Shown: positions 49,829-64,000, counted from the stretch's first letter. The stretch is 64,000 nt of DNA from Aphelocoma coerulescens (GCF_041296385.1 NC_091015.1:89078004-89142003); one strand, 5' to 3'. Notes: generated by a model not told the origin, from the sequence alone. Made by a program: numbers and translations.

Positions 49829-52800
49829 TGTCTGACGCTTTTTGCTTTAATATTTGATTTTGTGTTTTGCTACATACACACAAAGACCTACCCACACAGA
49901 CCTACATGCACATGTGGCCTTTTGGCTGGTTGTGTACTTGTGTATTGTAACATATAAAAGCTCTCACTTTGCAGGCATATTAATCCAGTATTTGACAGTT
50001 AAGTGCCTTGATTAATCATATCACCATTTCAGAGCTGTTCTCACAATTCGAAAATGCAGAGGAAATTGATTCTGTAGCTGTTCTCCTCTTTCTATGGATC
50101 AGAGAGACCATAGAAGGAAATGAGTTGAGTAAATAATTAAATAGGGCTATGAAACTGAGGGCTAGTAGAATGAGAAGAGCATGAACCAAATTCAGCTGAA
50201 TTTATGGCAGTGTAAGCTCCTTGCAACACTGTTATCTCTGTGCCCTTTTTTGAGAGCCCCAGAGGAAGAATAAACACATTTCACTTCTTTGTTTTGCAAA
50301 TAGAGGGAGATGCTAGGTCTCAAATAGGAAATATATCTAGAAGGTCCATATAAAGTAGCTACAATACAGGAAAATAGATATTATTGTGAAGAGATCAAGA
50401 CTATTCAGCTTTCTCCAGCCTGTTTTAGCAGATGCCTCCTAATTGAAAAAAGAACATGAGCTTCAAATGCTTTGATGGGAATTCCTTATCTATCACAGCT
50501 TGGGTCCCAGATTAGCTAAAGCTCTGTGCCAGATGCCCAGCTGCTACAAATTCATGTAATTACCCTGATTTAAACCAGTCAACGAGATGGCCAATTCTTT
50601 TAAACATACAGCTCAATTCCTTCTACCCAGAGTTTTTATTTTTCCTTCTTTCTTAAAAAAGGCTTTTTGAAAAACAAAGTGTGTGCAAATGCTATGGTGA
50701 AATACGATTTAAAAGGACAAAGTAGTGTTAAACCCCCCCAAACAGATAAAAAATCCCAACTTTGCTATGCAGTTCATAAGTTTGGGCTCAGGATAATAGT
50801 GTTAGGTTTCTCTTATATATGGAGCTATGTATGTTTCCACAAGTAAAAGATGGAAAATCATAGTTGGACATTCATTCTGTCAGCCAAAATGCTTTCTAGT
50901 TTACCATCAGTGTAAACACCTGAAGCAACAGGCTTTCATTTGTGTCTTTTGCTTTAGAGTCACATCTTTGTTTGGTGGATGGTGTATAATATTTCTACTT
51001 CAATCATCAGAATGACTTCAGGAGTTCATTTTGAAATTGAAGCTTGACACTTTGGCACTGTCTAGGAAATTCCAGCAGAGCAACCAAAGACAATCTACAA
51101 AGGAGTTTCATCCAAAAAGAGGTGGTACCTCTCGTAGTGGAAAAACTATTAGTTTTGAATGACTGCCAAAGCACTGAAGAAGAGAAAGGAATTTCCCTAC
51201 CCTGGAACTTCCTTTCTAGAAGTGCATGGACAGGTAACAGAAAACCAATGTGTCACCAAAATTTTTAGGTTTAGAATAAAAAAAAAACAGAAACAAAACC
51301 AAAATATTTTCTAGAGAGAAGAGAGTAAACACGATAAAGAGTTGATCCAAGAGGTTTGTGGTAATAGTCACTAGTTCTTCAGTTTGCATAATAACATTAT
51401 AAGTTCTTGCTGCTGCAACAAGCATGTCAGGAAATGGTTTTTCATTTAGAGGATCTGCCAAAGCCAAGTCACACATAGGAAAAATGCTTTGTCATTTCTT
51501 TGAACCAAAAGGTTTGATATGTATGAGATTCAGCTGCTGCAAATACAGCACAACAGAGAGAAAGACAGGTTCAGCATCTGGAAAGTCTGGCCCAGGGAAA
51601 ATGCATGCACACTATGGGACATGGGAACTCGTCGAGCTCTGGACCTGTGTACTCACCTGCATCACAACATGAAAAGAGACAGGCTTCCTCTACTCCTTGC
51701 AGGAACATAGATAGCCTTGCCAGTTGGACTGAAAGAAGAGTCTGTGAATTTTCTCGATGTTACCAACCTACACTGGATCCCAGGGCACATTACAAAATGC
51801 CCAAATATTACTTGCAGACACAGAATTCAGTTGACTTTTTCAACAGCTTTCCCAAACAATATCTCAGACCTATTTTAAAGCTCTCATTTCCCTCTGACAG
51901 CTAACCTTTAGAACTGACACTGTGAGCAATAATTTCAGTGCAACTGAAAGGAAAACTTAAAGTTTCCCCATGTACACGAGTGTGATGAGAAATACTAGCC
52001 TTAGAGTGAACTGAGGCAAAACTTGGTGGCTTATCCCAAGAAGTTGCAAGAATCAGGTGTTGGATAACCCATGCAGTTCCATGAAGAGACTTTGCAGAGA
52101 ATTATTTCATATTAGAACTTTTTGTGTGTGTCACCTGTGATTGATATAGTGAAAATATAGGCTCAGGAATACATTCACATACATGTATCTCTTAAGACAT
52201 AGTGTGAAGTGCTGTCAATGGCAGCATTAAGTTTAACATCCTACCTGGACACAGACAATTACAACGAAGACAATGCTGTAAATAGTCCTTCAGCTTCTTA
52301 CAGAGTCACTGGAGGTGGTACTGCATAGATTCTGTTTATTGCTCTAAATCCCCATGAAATTCAAGCCCAAGATAAAATTCACACAGGTCCCAGGAAAAAA
52401 AAAGACAAAACAAAGCAATTAGGCAAGGGTGGAGATCTGCATACTTGAAAGTAATGTGTCCAAAATGTGTTTGAACAAATTCTGCAGGAAGTTAAATTCA
52501 AGGGCATTTCAATTGGTGTCAGAGAGCTATTTTTCTCAGACAATGTTGAGAAATGGAATTTCAAGTAGTGAGGACCACTAAGATCTCTTAAGAGCAATAG
52601 ATAAAGAAATAAGGTGCATGGTTGACCATTGTTTCATTACTGAATTCAGATTTACAGGTGCTTTACATCATTTAATTAAAACTGAGTGAGAGAGAACTGA
52701 GAACTTCTTTGGTTTGCTGATAAATCATTTGGAAAAACAAAAAGTTCAATCTGGCTATTAAGAATGTTTTTTTCAGATCTGTAACCATCTATGAGGTATT

Positions 52801-55800
52801 ATAAAGATGATTTGCCAAAAAAATAGCCATCAACTATTTTATATTACCTGCAAAATGAAGTTATGACATCAAACATGAGAAGACTCAAAACTTGTGCTTA
52901 TAATTGTTATGGGTATCTCCTTATTTGACATAGCTGGGAAGATGTGTTCACTTCAATAACCCCTCCTAACAGCATCTGCAAGTAACAAACTGAAACAGAA
53001 GAACTGACTGAGCTCTCATGAAGTAAACTTTGACCTGAAGTGAGGAGTATAGCTTTGTGGAACAGAGTATTAAAAATATTTTGAAAGATTTCTTGAAAAT
53101 TTCCTTTTAACATGTATTTATATCATTCTAAATCTGATATTTCATATTAAAACAGAAAAAGATAGTAAGGAAAAAGGGTACATTAATTTTTATGGTCATA
53201 TGAAAAGCCTCAGTTTTGTCTAATCTTTAGCCTGCTTGTAGAAGTAAATTTTGCCAGAGATTATAAAGTTTTTGTTATGACCCTGTTTTTTCCCTCTTTT
53301 TGTCTTTCTGTGTTTCTAGTTTTGGAAAGGAAAAGAAAATGATGACATTCTCACAAAACTTACTGCACAGTTTCACAGACCAAAAAGATCAAATTAAGAT
53401 CAGATGTGGAAAGGAGCAGCAATAAGGATGTGAATGGGGATGCAGTCTCCTACACCTGTTTTAAATTTTGTTGCAGTCTACTAATTCAGATACACCACCA
53501 AAACTATTTCTCTGTGAAGCACTCAAAACAGAAAAAAAAATTTGCTTAAGAGGGATTACTTTTATTTTAACTTTGTATTGTTACAAAGCTAGATGGAGGC
53601 AGGACCTGAGGTAGCATACTAATATTCATTGTATGAATGGGAGGGAGAGGACCAAGCCATCATTAACTGTAATTTAAAATAAATAAGATATTAAAATGAA
53701 CATTTATGGGTATTATTGTTATCATTTGTTTCACCGGCATATGTAAGTTCTACTTCTGGACCGCCTTTGATAGAGTCAATACATGCAGAAATAATTAAAT
53801 ACATAATGAAAATGGAAAAAAAACAAACCCCTAGTTTCAGGTCCCAGTGCTGACTGGGCTTCAATTAAGAAAACCTTATCAAATCCTTCTAAATTTCTTT
53901 GAAAAGATAACAGAGAGAAAGAAAAAGGAAGTGACTTAGCTCAATAATGTACTGGTCTCCTCTATGTCTGTTTTACTGACTTCATGACTTTATAATGGTT
54001 TGTAAGAATTTTTCAAATTGAGCCTTATTATACCTGCTGTTAATAGCAATTTCCTGTAGTTACATTTTATTTGCCAAGCTTTTTCACACAACAAAATGTT
54101 GTGCCTGTGAAAACAGACCTGAACAAAGCTCAATAAAATGATTGGAAGTGCTGATGAATTAGAATACCTGCTGATCAGCAGAAAACATATTTATTTGTCA
54201 TTGATCCTGACTCTTTACAGTCAAATCTGATTAGTTTAAACCACTTTAAATTAAAGATGGATATTTTGTTTGGAAGAACAGATTTCCGTTTGGATATCAA
54301 AACAGAAACAGTGTTGCATTTTGCCAAGATATACTGTTCAAAGGTGGACTGTAAGGTGACATGACACAGTGGCATTTGTTTCAAACTATCAAATACCAAA
54401 TCCAATTCTATTCTCTTTTTAACAAAACAAACTGCCCACTTCACAGTAGAGATCATTCCAGTATATTTGCTTTGTGTGCCTTTATCCTGCTTCACATCTG
54501 TGAATTTAAAGTCAACGAGAAGCACTGATATACCCACAGCTGGATAAAACTGTTCTGTGAGTATTGCAAATTGGTGATGAAATCTGCTGAACAAGTTTCT
54601 TTAGTTGGCAGCGTTGTAATTACTGCCTACCAAGGTCTGGAACATGAATGGGAATTACTTTTTAAAAAGACTTTTCATCCAAACTTCAAAGTTATCATGG
54701 AGTCAGGTAGAAGATAAACATAGCTCAGTTTAAGAGAATAGCTAGGAAGTAACATGTCATTTATTATTAGAAGCAGGTGTGGTATCTCTTGAAAGCTCAG
54801 GGTTTTTTTTTTCCTGGGTGTTAGGCGTCAGCATGCTGACATGTCTAGTTTATAGCGATGAAAGTGCTTCTTCATCTCAGTTCACCAACTTTCAGGCTGT
54901 TATGGAATCCTGCCAAAGTTTAGTGCACACTGACAGATTCAATCAATCTCAGAACTAACCTCATTTTAGCCTTATTGCTGTCTGCACCACTAGATTGATG
55001 AAATGAAAAAGAGGAAGTCTTCTATAGGCTTGCAAACGAAGGAAGATGTCCTTTATCACCTCTACTCCCGATTTTTCCGCCCTATTCTTACATAACAGCG
55101 TAAAAAAAATCTCAAGTGCGCTGCGCTTTAAAATATATTTTACAAAAATTAAAAATATATAACTGTTGCAGCTAAAAGTTTCTGCCATTGATTTGAACTA
55201 AGACTGGACAGATTTTTTTTTTTTTTAATCATCTTTACTCTCGTAGCACTTACAAGAAAGAGGAAATACTGCAAAATTACTAGTGAAAACTTGGGAGAGA
55301 AATGTAACAATACCTTCCCCGCCTCTCTGACTCAAAGATCACATCTGCTGATGCTACATCCCTGTAACAAACTTCATCCCTTCCCAACTTGTGTGAACAC
55401 AACATCTATGATGATGTTCAGAAGACAAAAAATTTTCTGCTACAAGCACTCTTCAGATATTCATGCCTGCCCCTCAGGAACTACATGGTCTAGTCTCCCT
55501 TTTGGCTACAACAGCAACAGACAAAAAAAGGACATCTCATACCCTTGAATTGTGTAGCTGTAATGTAAATCTGATCTTGCTTTGAGGTCTTCAAGTGCTT
55601 GGAGGAAAAAAGGGCAAGTTTGGGGGGAAAAAAAAGGGAGCAGAATACAACCCACCAGTCCGCTCATCTCCCACAACATACAGAGACAAGTCTTAAACAG
55701 TGCCAGATAAATAATTTCTCCTTATATATAAAAGGTATCTATGCACTGAAGAAAAAATGAACCATCAAATTTGACTCTTGCTTATTGACAGACATTTATT

Positions 55801-58800
55801 TATCCTAATATTACTGTAACTCAGCATTGTGTGTGTTTAGGGGACAGACAGACAGCTGTCTATTAATAGCATTATAAGCACTATGAGAAAAAGACGACCA
55901 TATTATTTAAATGTGATGGGTTGATTTTTATGAGCAAAAGCAGATTTACAGTAGACTGTAGTCAAGAAATGAATGGACCATATGAAGAAACAGTAATGAT
56001 AGTTTTAAATTTACTTAATTTTGTCTTTAAGCTTCACAGTTTTACTTTAATAGCCAAACTGCCAAAGAGACAAAAACTTAAATGTTTAATGCTGAACTTA
56101 GTTAACCATAGTGTATCTGTCTGTATCTTTAGTAAACTATTCCTTACAACAAAGAAATTGGATGGGAAAATACAAAAAAAAAAAAAAATATTTTGCCCAG
56201 CAGCTTGTGCAAAAAGATATAATTTTCTTTTCTAGATTGAGAAATCTTCTGGCTTAACCTCCTTCTTTGCTATGAAATGTTCAGTTCACATGAGTGATCT
56301 GAACCTGAGGTTGCAAAGACTGCTCAAATCTGTGTATTCAGAGAATTTGTGCAGAATACACAGAAAGTGAGGGGTTTGACTATAGATTTGCCACCTGAAA
56401 CCTAGACTGGCCAAAGAATATAATTTGTGATATTTTCCTAGGCCTTATTTCACCTGTCTGTATGTTTGTGTCCCGCTTCTTAGCAACTCCAGCTCCTACC
56501 ACTTTTCTTCAACTTTAGGGATTTTTGTCCTGGTCTGGGGCTAGCTTTGCAATAATATTAATTTTTGTGGAACTCAAATCTGTTTGGGGAAAACCCCTTC
56601 TAATTCTGATCTGCCTCAATTCCCCTTTCAGTGATCAGTCAGGCCTACTTCCTTCTAGATATTTAAACACATAGCTGATGTGTAACAGCCTTACTCTCTC
56701 TGAAATAAAGAATCACAGATTTTATTACTTTTAGACTTCTGATTTTTTGGGTTGCTTTTGTGGTTGATAGACTCGGTCTCCTTCTACCATGTCCATTTAA
56801 ATGTCTTTTGGGCTGAAGATCACAGTGTCTGTCCCCTTCTGCAAGGCTCTATGAATATTTTGTGTGATTTTCTTTGGCAGAGCAAAGGAGCTCTTTGTAA
56901 CAGACAAATACAGAGAACACGACTCTGTGATCTATCCCACTTCAGAGTGTTGAAAATATGTAAAGTTTTAGTTCATTGTGCATATGGTTCAGCCAAAAAT
57001 TCCAGGTCACACGGAGCTCTAAAATGGATAACTTGGACCAAAGCCCATGGAACCCATATTTTAACCTAAAAACACAGGCAGGAAGAGTCAAAACATAACT
57101 ACCAAATATGTCCCAGCGTTTCCTGGGCCTGGGTGCTCAATGTTTACACTGCCATGAATTAGACTGGGAATTTAAACATTCCATTTTGTTAAAAGATTAT
57201 AAACTAAACTAAACTAAACACTAATCTTGTCTTGTAGGGGTCAGACAGCTCACCATGCATGTAATGACATTTTACACAAACCTTTACTATCAAAATCAGT
57301 TGTGATTCCTTTCTGGGCAAGGCAGTATCCAGAGGTTACATTCTTCAGCAAAATGGGCATTAGCTTCTTTTCCCTCCATTTGCTACCTTTCTTCAATGGT
57401 GTAAAAGCAACATACTGGACAGTATAAGTTTGTTTTTGTTTTTTTTTTTGATTGAAGACTGTCTTTCGCTTACTCATTTTTAACTGTGGGCATCCATTCT
57501 TCTGACATACTTCTCATAAGAGCAGGAAAGAAAAAAAGCAATACAATTTGGAGTCATTTATTAAAGGGCAAGAGATATCATTTTTGTATTTTTTCCATCC
57601 AATTTCTTTCTGACTTTCTCTTGGGAAGATTTTAAATAGTCCCTTTTACCAGCTTCCCTATTGCTACCTCTCATTCAGTTTCTAATTTGTGAAAATAACA
57701 CCTCCTATCCCAGGCATCTAGTAAAACCCTAAATCCACAGTTGATATGCCAATGTCTTTTAAGCACAGCTGTCTTCCCCCGAACTCCAGTTGAACACACA
57801 CTCCTGATTTACAGTTGTCTCTTCAGGGACACTTAATAGCAAATTGACAAGCGAATTTTGTCTTGCATCAGGAGAAGTCCCTCTCAGTACTTTCTCACAT
57901 ACCATTTAACCACTCTAAGGTATTGTCTCAGCTGGGTCAGAGTGCTGTGAAGCATTCAGAATCCTTCCTTTCCCCTGTTTTTCCTTCCCAGTAGTAAAAA
58001 AACATCCTCACCATGTCACCACCCAGTATGTAACTTTTTCTTCACTTCCTGCTCTCTTCAGTTTTTCAGAGTCTTGCTAAAATAATTTCTTAAAACCTCA
58101 AGTTTCTTTCTCAGGTTTTCTCTCCTAGCAGTCAAAGTACTGCTTTGTCATTCAATTATCTCTCTGAAGAACTCAGATTTGAAAAAATGTTGTAGTAGAA
58201 GTAAAAGTTGATTCGTTCATCTGAGCTTCCATGCAAATAACTGATCATCAAGAGTTAAAGCCACTTTGCTGCCACGGCTCAGTTACTTTCTCTGAGACTT
58301 GCTGTGTAAAGTAAGGCAAGAGAGAAGACAGATAAGCTCTTGCATATAGTGATAGTAGAGCAATTACAGTATCAAGTGTGTTGCATGTTATGTATGTACA
58401 GAAGTACGTTTCCTCAGTTATCACAATATTCAAAATTCATTGATGTTATGTATAAAACACTGGGCAGCACTAACAAGTATTTTCTAGGAAAATGTTTACT
58501 GGAGTTTCATTTGAAAATTAATGTTATCCCCCAGGAAGGGATATCAGTATGAAAATACAAAGGTTGCAAATAAAATAAATATGCACAGGTATGATTTCCG
58601 TTCACAGTAAGGCTCCTTTATATTACGCTGGCTGTGTAAGAGCTTTAGTGCACATATGTTTTACCCAAAATATTCCTCAGCACTGAATGAGAATATCCTA
58701 CACTGTAGCATAAATGAAATTTGAACACTGTATTTTATTCATTAGAAGCCAGGAATCCATGAAAAGCTAATTGCTAGAAGCAATAAATTTTCTCTCTAAG

Positions 58801-59269
58801 AGGGAGAGAGATTCTGCTTGACTCAAATCAATAGTCTTCCATTAGCTTCAGTTGGAGCAGACCATAAACATTTTGTGCAGCAGATTATCTTCTGGATCCA
58901 TAGCACAGGCTTCTGCTGGCCTTGTCTTTCATTAGTGTCAAGAATGCAGCTGAGAGTAAATGCAAAGCCTCAGGTGAATGGTCAGTTTAGCAGGAAGTTG
59001 TGAAAACAAAATGGTCCCTATCTCAAAGCAGTAGGGTATTGGTTTGTAAATCTATCTCCCACCAGGTGATGTTCTGTCATCATGGATATCGCCTGCTGTG
59101 TCTTGTGCCCTTTGCATTGAAGTTCCCAGGCACTCATCTGCATTGCCCTCCTTTTGGTAAATTTAAAAGGTTAATTAACAAGTTCTTTTCTTTAGTACTT
59201 TATTCAGTAAAACCATTGGAATCCCCACCATGCACTCCACAAAATATTAATCTTTATACATAATCATGT

Positions 59270-59420
59270 TTGCATTATTGGCATAGGTTAATCTGTTGCC
59301 TTGGTGATGGAGAATCTGGGTTTTTTTGCCACAAATGTTACTCTGTTCTCCAGAGAAATAAGGTAAATGCATGATGCAAATAACCTCCTAATTCCACCTT
59401 TCATCTGAATTTACATCTTT
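59270..59420. promoter_or_regulatory. Candidate enhancer-like motif cluster
   Basis: A perfect octamer ATGCAAAT (59374-59381, POU-factor site) lies downstream of an RFX X-box-like GTTGCCTTGGTGAT (59295-59308). A TTGCATTATTGGCA word (POU/NFI-like, near 59271) lies at the left. Another perfect octamer sits at 58231-58238. Clusters like this occur in conserved enhancers, but single motifs are common by chance. Function is inference only. Confidence 0.2.
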
Positions 59421-62400
59421 AAAATAGAAGTAATTAGAATTGAAGTTAAAAGTATTCTGAAGATATCTACTTTTTCCTATCTGTTCATAAATAGAATATG
59501 ACATTAGGATGTGAAGAACACCGGTATTAATTGAAATTAACACTGTGAATCAATATCTACTTCTTTGTATGACATCTCGCAGTTTCAGTGAGAGACCACT
59601 ACTGAGCAATCAGGTTTGACTCCAAGCCCCACTCATCTTCTTCAATTTATAGCAAATATAGCAGATCTACAAAGCCAGAAGTCACAGGCAGAGTTATTTT
59701 TAGCACAGTCACATGACTGAAATTTGGAGAAAAAAATAGCACAGTTATTGAACATCCCTACTGTGAATGCATCATGGGAGAGAACCATATAACAGTTCTT
59801 TTTCTGTGACACAGTTGAGAAAATGCAGAAACCAAATTTAATCATGTCATGACCAAGCTTTAGAAAGATTTTCTGTAAATATCCTGAAATCTCATTACTT
59901 CTTTTTTTTTAATTTCAGCTATGGCAATAATATAGGAGGTACCACACTGTAGGGGAAAATTATACATCTACTTTTAAATGCAACCATCAAATTTTAATTT
60001 GCCATGATTATTTTAACACAATTTTTTAGATTACAGAAAGGTAAAAACCAGGAACACTAGACTGTCAGTATCTCAGGAAATAGATAAAAATTACAGTAGA
60101 CTGATCACTGTAATACAAGTGATAAGAGGAGACAACCCCACACTCCTTTGCTTTGCAGACAGAGTGAGGTCAACACATATCAGACTCTATAAATCAAAAC
60201 TACAAGCGCTTGCTGTATTTTGTGCTATATTTTTTCTTTATCACCCAAACATTAAAAGCATAGCTATTAATTTTATAAATCCAAGCCTAGGTTTGAATTC
60301 TTAAATAAGGACATGGACAGTTTTTTTCCAAAGTACTAACTCTTCAGCCCTGCAAAAATGAGCAATGCATAAGGAAAATAACTTGCATTTTTGTCCTAGA
60401 TTGTCAACAGATTTGTACTGCAATGGTAATACGACAATTAACCAATTGGAAAAGGGAGGAACCAACACAGACAAACATCAGAATCAATTGTTCCATCCAT
60501 TCTGGCTCTATGCCTATCAAGTTTTCAGATACAAAAAATCTTACTGCATCTTAAAGAATCAGAATCTCTAAAGATCCTCTTTTTCTCTTTTCTCTACTTG
60601 CTTGGTTGTTCTAAGCAGAGAAAAGATGGAAGTAATTCAAACTGGCAGCTGCAGGCAAATTTGGTGGTAAAAATAGGAACTAAGAGCTTGGAGCTGTTTC
60701 ATAAGATCATTTCTCCAGCAGTGAGGTTTCTGTTTAGACAGAGAAAACTAGAGCTTTTAATTCTCTAGATGAGTTCTGGAAGCAATAATTCAACAAGGTT
60801 GTTCATAAAGCCTATACAAGTCCAGCACTATTACAAAATCTCTTTGTCTTGCAATGCTCAATACTTGGAAAACTTGCAAATTAATCCATTGGCTCCCAGT
60901 CCAAAGGCTGGCCATTGGTTTTCTCTTGCCCAGGAGGAGAAATTATAACAGATGAGAACTCAGTAGTGGAGCCAGCTGAAACATTCCAAAAGATTACTCA
61001 CACTAATAAAAAAAAAGTTATGTTTTGTGAATGTTTTTTGATCATTTCTCATGAGCAGAAGGGGCAGAACATTGGGGATAATTCCATGACACTCATCTAA
61101 CTCTGCAAAAACCACCAAGGCCCAGAAGGCATTCACTGAAATGGGCCTTTTGTACATGCCACACTAAGCACCAGACGCGGGCAACCCAAGTATGAATGCA
61201 CTCCTGGGTGCACAGCAAAGTGCCCCAAGGAGAGGGGAACAGCAAAGCACAGGCACATATAGGCACAGACACAGAGATGCTGGCATTACACACAGAGCAG
61301 CTTGCAAACAGCTGGATGCTTTTGTTCTGTGTGGTACAGACACAGTTGCACGTGGGGGGCAGAGGAAATAGGAAGCCTTTGTGTCCCACTGCCCCCTCCT
61401 TACATAGGGACCAGGCTGAGCCACAGCACTCTCCACCAGCTCCCTGGCTCCTGCCCTTGAGGCAGAGGCAACAGCAGAAGAAAAGGGAAACTATTTAGAG
61501 AGAAATAGAGGGATAAGTTGACCCTTGCTTTCACCTGCCATGTGGCAGCAACACATCACAGCGGTGGCTGTGCTTCTCACAGGAGGTGAAAGCAGACTGC
61601 CTGCTTTGTCACTTAGGGAAGCACTGCCCTCCCTCAGCTCCAGGTTCAGCACAGCTGAGCTGCTTGTGAGGGTTAAGGTAGAGGGGGAATTTTTAGGTAC
61701 TTCCAGCACACCGAAATCTTCAGGCAATGCAGTGAGTACATTGAGAAGCAGAATATTGAAGTCTGATACTGCAAGGGAGAGCATTTATGCTGCTGTGCTG
61801 TTTTCTTTTTAAAGAAAATGCCCAAGGAAATCACTCTCACCTTTAAATTATTACACACCTACATTTGATTATAATAAAGGCATTATTATGCTGATATAAC
61901 TGTTGCCAGGGAAGTGCAATAACATGTAATTCAAAACTTGTTTTCAGTTCTGAGGAATAAAAAGCTAAAGTAAATTATGTATCTGTCACAAAATAGATAA
62001 AATAAATCTCAGTAGACAGAGCAGATGAAAATGGTGTCGATGGGCATAATCAATTCAGAGATCTGAGGAACTCTGAATACTGTCTGTTGACAAAAAAATA
62101 AGGGTAAAGTTAGAAAAAAATGGTGTGTATATCTAATGGAATTCATCCAGCCACAGGGTTTGGGAATTCACTATAGAAAAGGCACATAATTAATTATGCT
62201 TCAATCCTTGACCTATTTTATGTCAGCAAACCACTAATGCTTATGTTCATGCTAAGCCCAGAAATAAAAGTAATGCTGTGTCAGCTTTCAGGGTGAAAAA
62301 CACTATTTTTTTGTTGCCTCCGTGAAAGTGTGTCTAACTACCTCCTAAGGCTAAAGCCAATAGGAAGGTTAAACTGTGATCTGTTCTTATTATTCATTAC

Positions 62401-63243
62401 TCAGGCTTCTCTGAACTAGAAATGCATAAGGTTTACACCAAATAAATCTAACCATCTCCAGGCCTATTTGCAAAGTAATTCAGGATTTCCTCCAGTACTG
62501 CCTTAAGGTTTGCCTGGTGCAAAAGTCTTAAAGATGGAACTCCTTCTGGACAATCTGACTTAAGACCAAAGAAATGTCATTTTAGATGTTAAACCTGAAG
62601 TCATACAGCAGAGCACAAAATGGTTTAATAGGTCTTTCAGCAAGTCTTCCAGCTAGTGGAGGTAGCTAAACTCCTGAGAACCTGAGCAACACTCTAGTCC
62701 AGGCCAGCTGTGTCTCAGAACAAGGCACAGTCTATCTGCTTTTGCTCTCCTCTGTGTCATCTTGAACTAAGTATTGCAGAGTGTTTCCCCCATCTCAATA
62801 AAATAATGAGCTTTATCCATCATTCATGGATAATTCTGGTTATGAACAAACTTCATGAGAGGAATCACAGCAGACCCCCAGCCACACGTCAGAAACTGCA
62901 AGGTATTTTGTGACTTGTGAACGGTACAGTCAGCTTAGCACAAGCCTGCCTGTAACAGAAAACCAGGGGAGAAATATTTCACATTAATTCTCTAATAAAA
63001 CTAGAAACTCTTGGGAATAGCAGACATTCTTTTCTTGTCCCTGATTTTATGCTAACAGTGGTATATCTATTATATTTGTAATTTGTGAACTATCTTATTC
63101 TAAATTTGCTGCAATATAATTATCATTCAGTTTTCAAGGACAGTTTGGACCCACAGTTACTACTCTTCAGCTATCTTCCTGACTAAGAAGAAGACTCTTA
63201 GTAATAAATATTTAACTATGATATGCTGTTGGAACTTTGGGGT

Positions 63244-63666
63244 TGTCCTGGTTTTGGCCAGGACAGGGCTAATTTTTTGCAATATCCAGGCAGTGATGTG
63301 ACCAGGACCCTAATGGTATTTGATACTAAGGGACTATTTCTTGCTTCCAAGGAGAAAGGCTTTCCTTCCAGTGGGGAAAATGTCTTTCTGCAGCTGGGAG
63401 AGATGTCTGGTATTTGTTTATTGTTGTGGGGTCCAGGGTAAGCATTTTTGCATGTGTATAATTCTCTTTTTTGTATACTTTTTTTATTAACATTGTTGCT
63501 GTTACTGTCCCTTTTTTATCTTATTGCTGTGTCCAATAAATTGTTCTTATCTCAACCCATGATCTTTGCCTTTTGTGCTTCCAGTTGCAGGGAGAGGGAG
63601 AAGTGAGCATCACTGTGGTTTTAGCAGGAGCCCTAAACAGGAGAAAACCCTCGCTAAACCACATCG
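63244..63666 (+). mobile_element. Solo LTR starting TGTCCTGG, ERVL-like
   Basis: The left edge reads TGTCCTGGTTTTGGCCAGGA, the same kind of start used by abundant ERVL LTRs in bird genomes. On the plus strand a TATAATT box lies at about 63457-63463 and an AATAAA signal at 63535-63540, followed by a GT-containing stretch. The right end reads CTCGCTAAACCACA, reaching CA at 63663. Flanks GGGGT (63239-63243) and TGGGT (63667-63671) match at four of five bases, so the duplication is plausible but not exact, and the right edge could be 63663 or 63666. No internal retroviral sequence follows, so it appears to be a solo LTR. The 72-codon frame at 63223-63441 that runs into it is incidental. Confidence 0.8.
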
Positions 63667-64000
63667 TGGGTACAGAGGAATGTGCCATGAGAGAAAAGAC
63701 AGCTAGAATTTAAACTGTTGTAAGTTGGCTTTGTTTACCCTGAGAAGTAAATCCAGGTTAAGTAAAACATGTCAGTTATCACCACTTCCAATATCAGCCT
63801 TTAGGGTCTTTGGAGATACTACTACTAAGTCTTCTAACATTACCATTTAATGTATTGCTGTACAAATGAATCTACATTTTTCCAGATTTCTTTTTTCCTG
63901 ATCACTTCCACAGTGATGTATCTCTACATATCTGTATGCAGCACAAAGCTGTAAACTTAAGAACAAATATATTTATAATAACTGAAAAAAACTCCCACAT
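63667..64000. other. Noncoding stretch at the window end
   Basis: AT-rich unique sequence with no recognised feature. Confidence 0.6.

Larger units (their letters stand above)
43450..63243. other. Long AT-rich noncoding stretch
   Basis: Nearly 20 kb without a recognisable exon, RNA gene or well-preserved interspersed repeat. It contains homopolymers (A20 at 45006-45025, T14 at 55213-55226, long A runs near 44392 and 56174), a pentamer microsatellite at 49796-49828, and a GC-richer block at about 61160-61700 with overlapping frames of about 100 codons on both strands. The longest frames (47224-47613 and 54175-54594, both minus, 129 and 139 codons) show no known domain. Confidence 0.6.

Noticed and set aside
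54175..54594. 139-codon minus-strand frame as a gene
   Set aside because: Same reasons: no recognisable motif and no supporting context.
56526..56575. Fragment of a TGTCCTGG-type LTR
   Set aside because: The start TGTCCTGGTC and a GGGGCTAGC-TTTGCAATA word resemble the LTR at 63244, but the likeness fades after about 40 bases and no promoter or polyadenylation layout follows.
58795..58812. CTCTC/GAGAG hairpin as a functional structure
   Set aside because: Short, low-complexity and imperfect; easily produced by simple-sequence drift.
1..64000. A bacterial or phage-type system (CRISPR, toxin-antitoxin, operon)
   Set aside because: No dense coding, no ribosome-binding sites and no direct-repeat/spacer array. 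The only regular array is the 41-bp minisatellite, which has no unique spacers.

Overview
This window is vertebrate nuclear DNA, most likely from a bird and probably a songbird. The evidence is a well-matched 3' end of a CR1 LINE (19892-20420, ending in the avian CR1 tail) plus five LTRs that look like avian endogenous retrovirus LTRs. The organism is inferred from repeat types recognised by eye; I could run no search. The DNA is AT-rich and every stop-free frame is short. I find no exon series, tRNA, rRNA, CpG-island promoter, CRISPR array or bacterial-style operon. It reads as a gene desert or the inside of a very large intron.

Layout. 1-19890 is mostly unique AT-rich sequence with simple repeats, one GC-richer block (12380-13010) and one candidate conserved noncoding stretch (about 10100-10690). 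19890-25650 is a repeat cluster: the CR1 3' end, a 571-bp solo LTR with a perfect 5-bp target-site duplication (21463-22033), and a second solo LTR of a different family (24686-25641, 5-bp duplication). 28590-28892 is a short minus-strand LTR. About 36015-36510 is a CpG-bearing LTR-like block. 42424-43443 is a second copy of the 24686-25641 family, in which a segment of about 41 bp has expanded into a nine-unit minisatellite. 43450-63240 is again mostly unique DNA with microsatellites and a few motif clusters. 63244-63666 is a further solo LTR, beginning with the TGTCCTGG start common among bird LTRs.

There is no set of genes working together here. The most informative items are structural: the 41-bp minisatellite born inside an LTR at its core-promoter position, a duplicated AP-1-containing block in the U3 of the 21463 LTR, a hairpin at the end of that same LTR, two clean hairpins at 35215-35265 and 35398-35426, and a G12-C-G9 tract at 34819-34840. 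The longest open frames (42580-43300, both strands) are by-products of the minisatellite and not genes.
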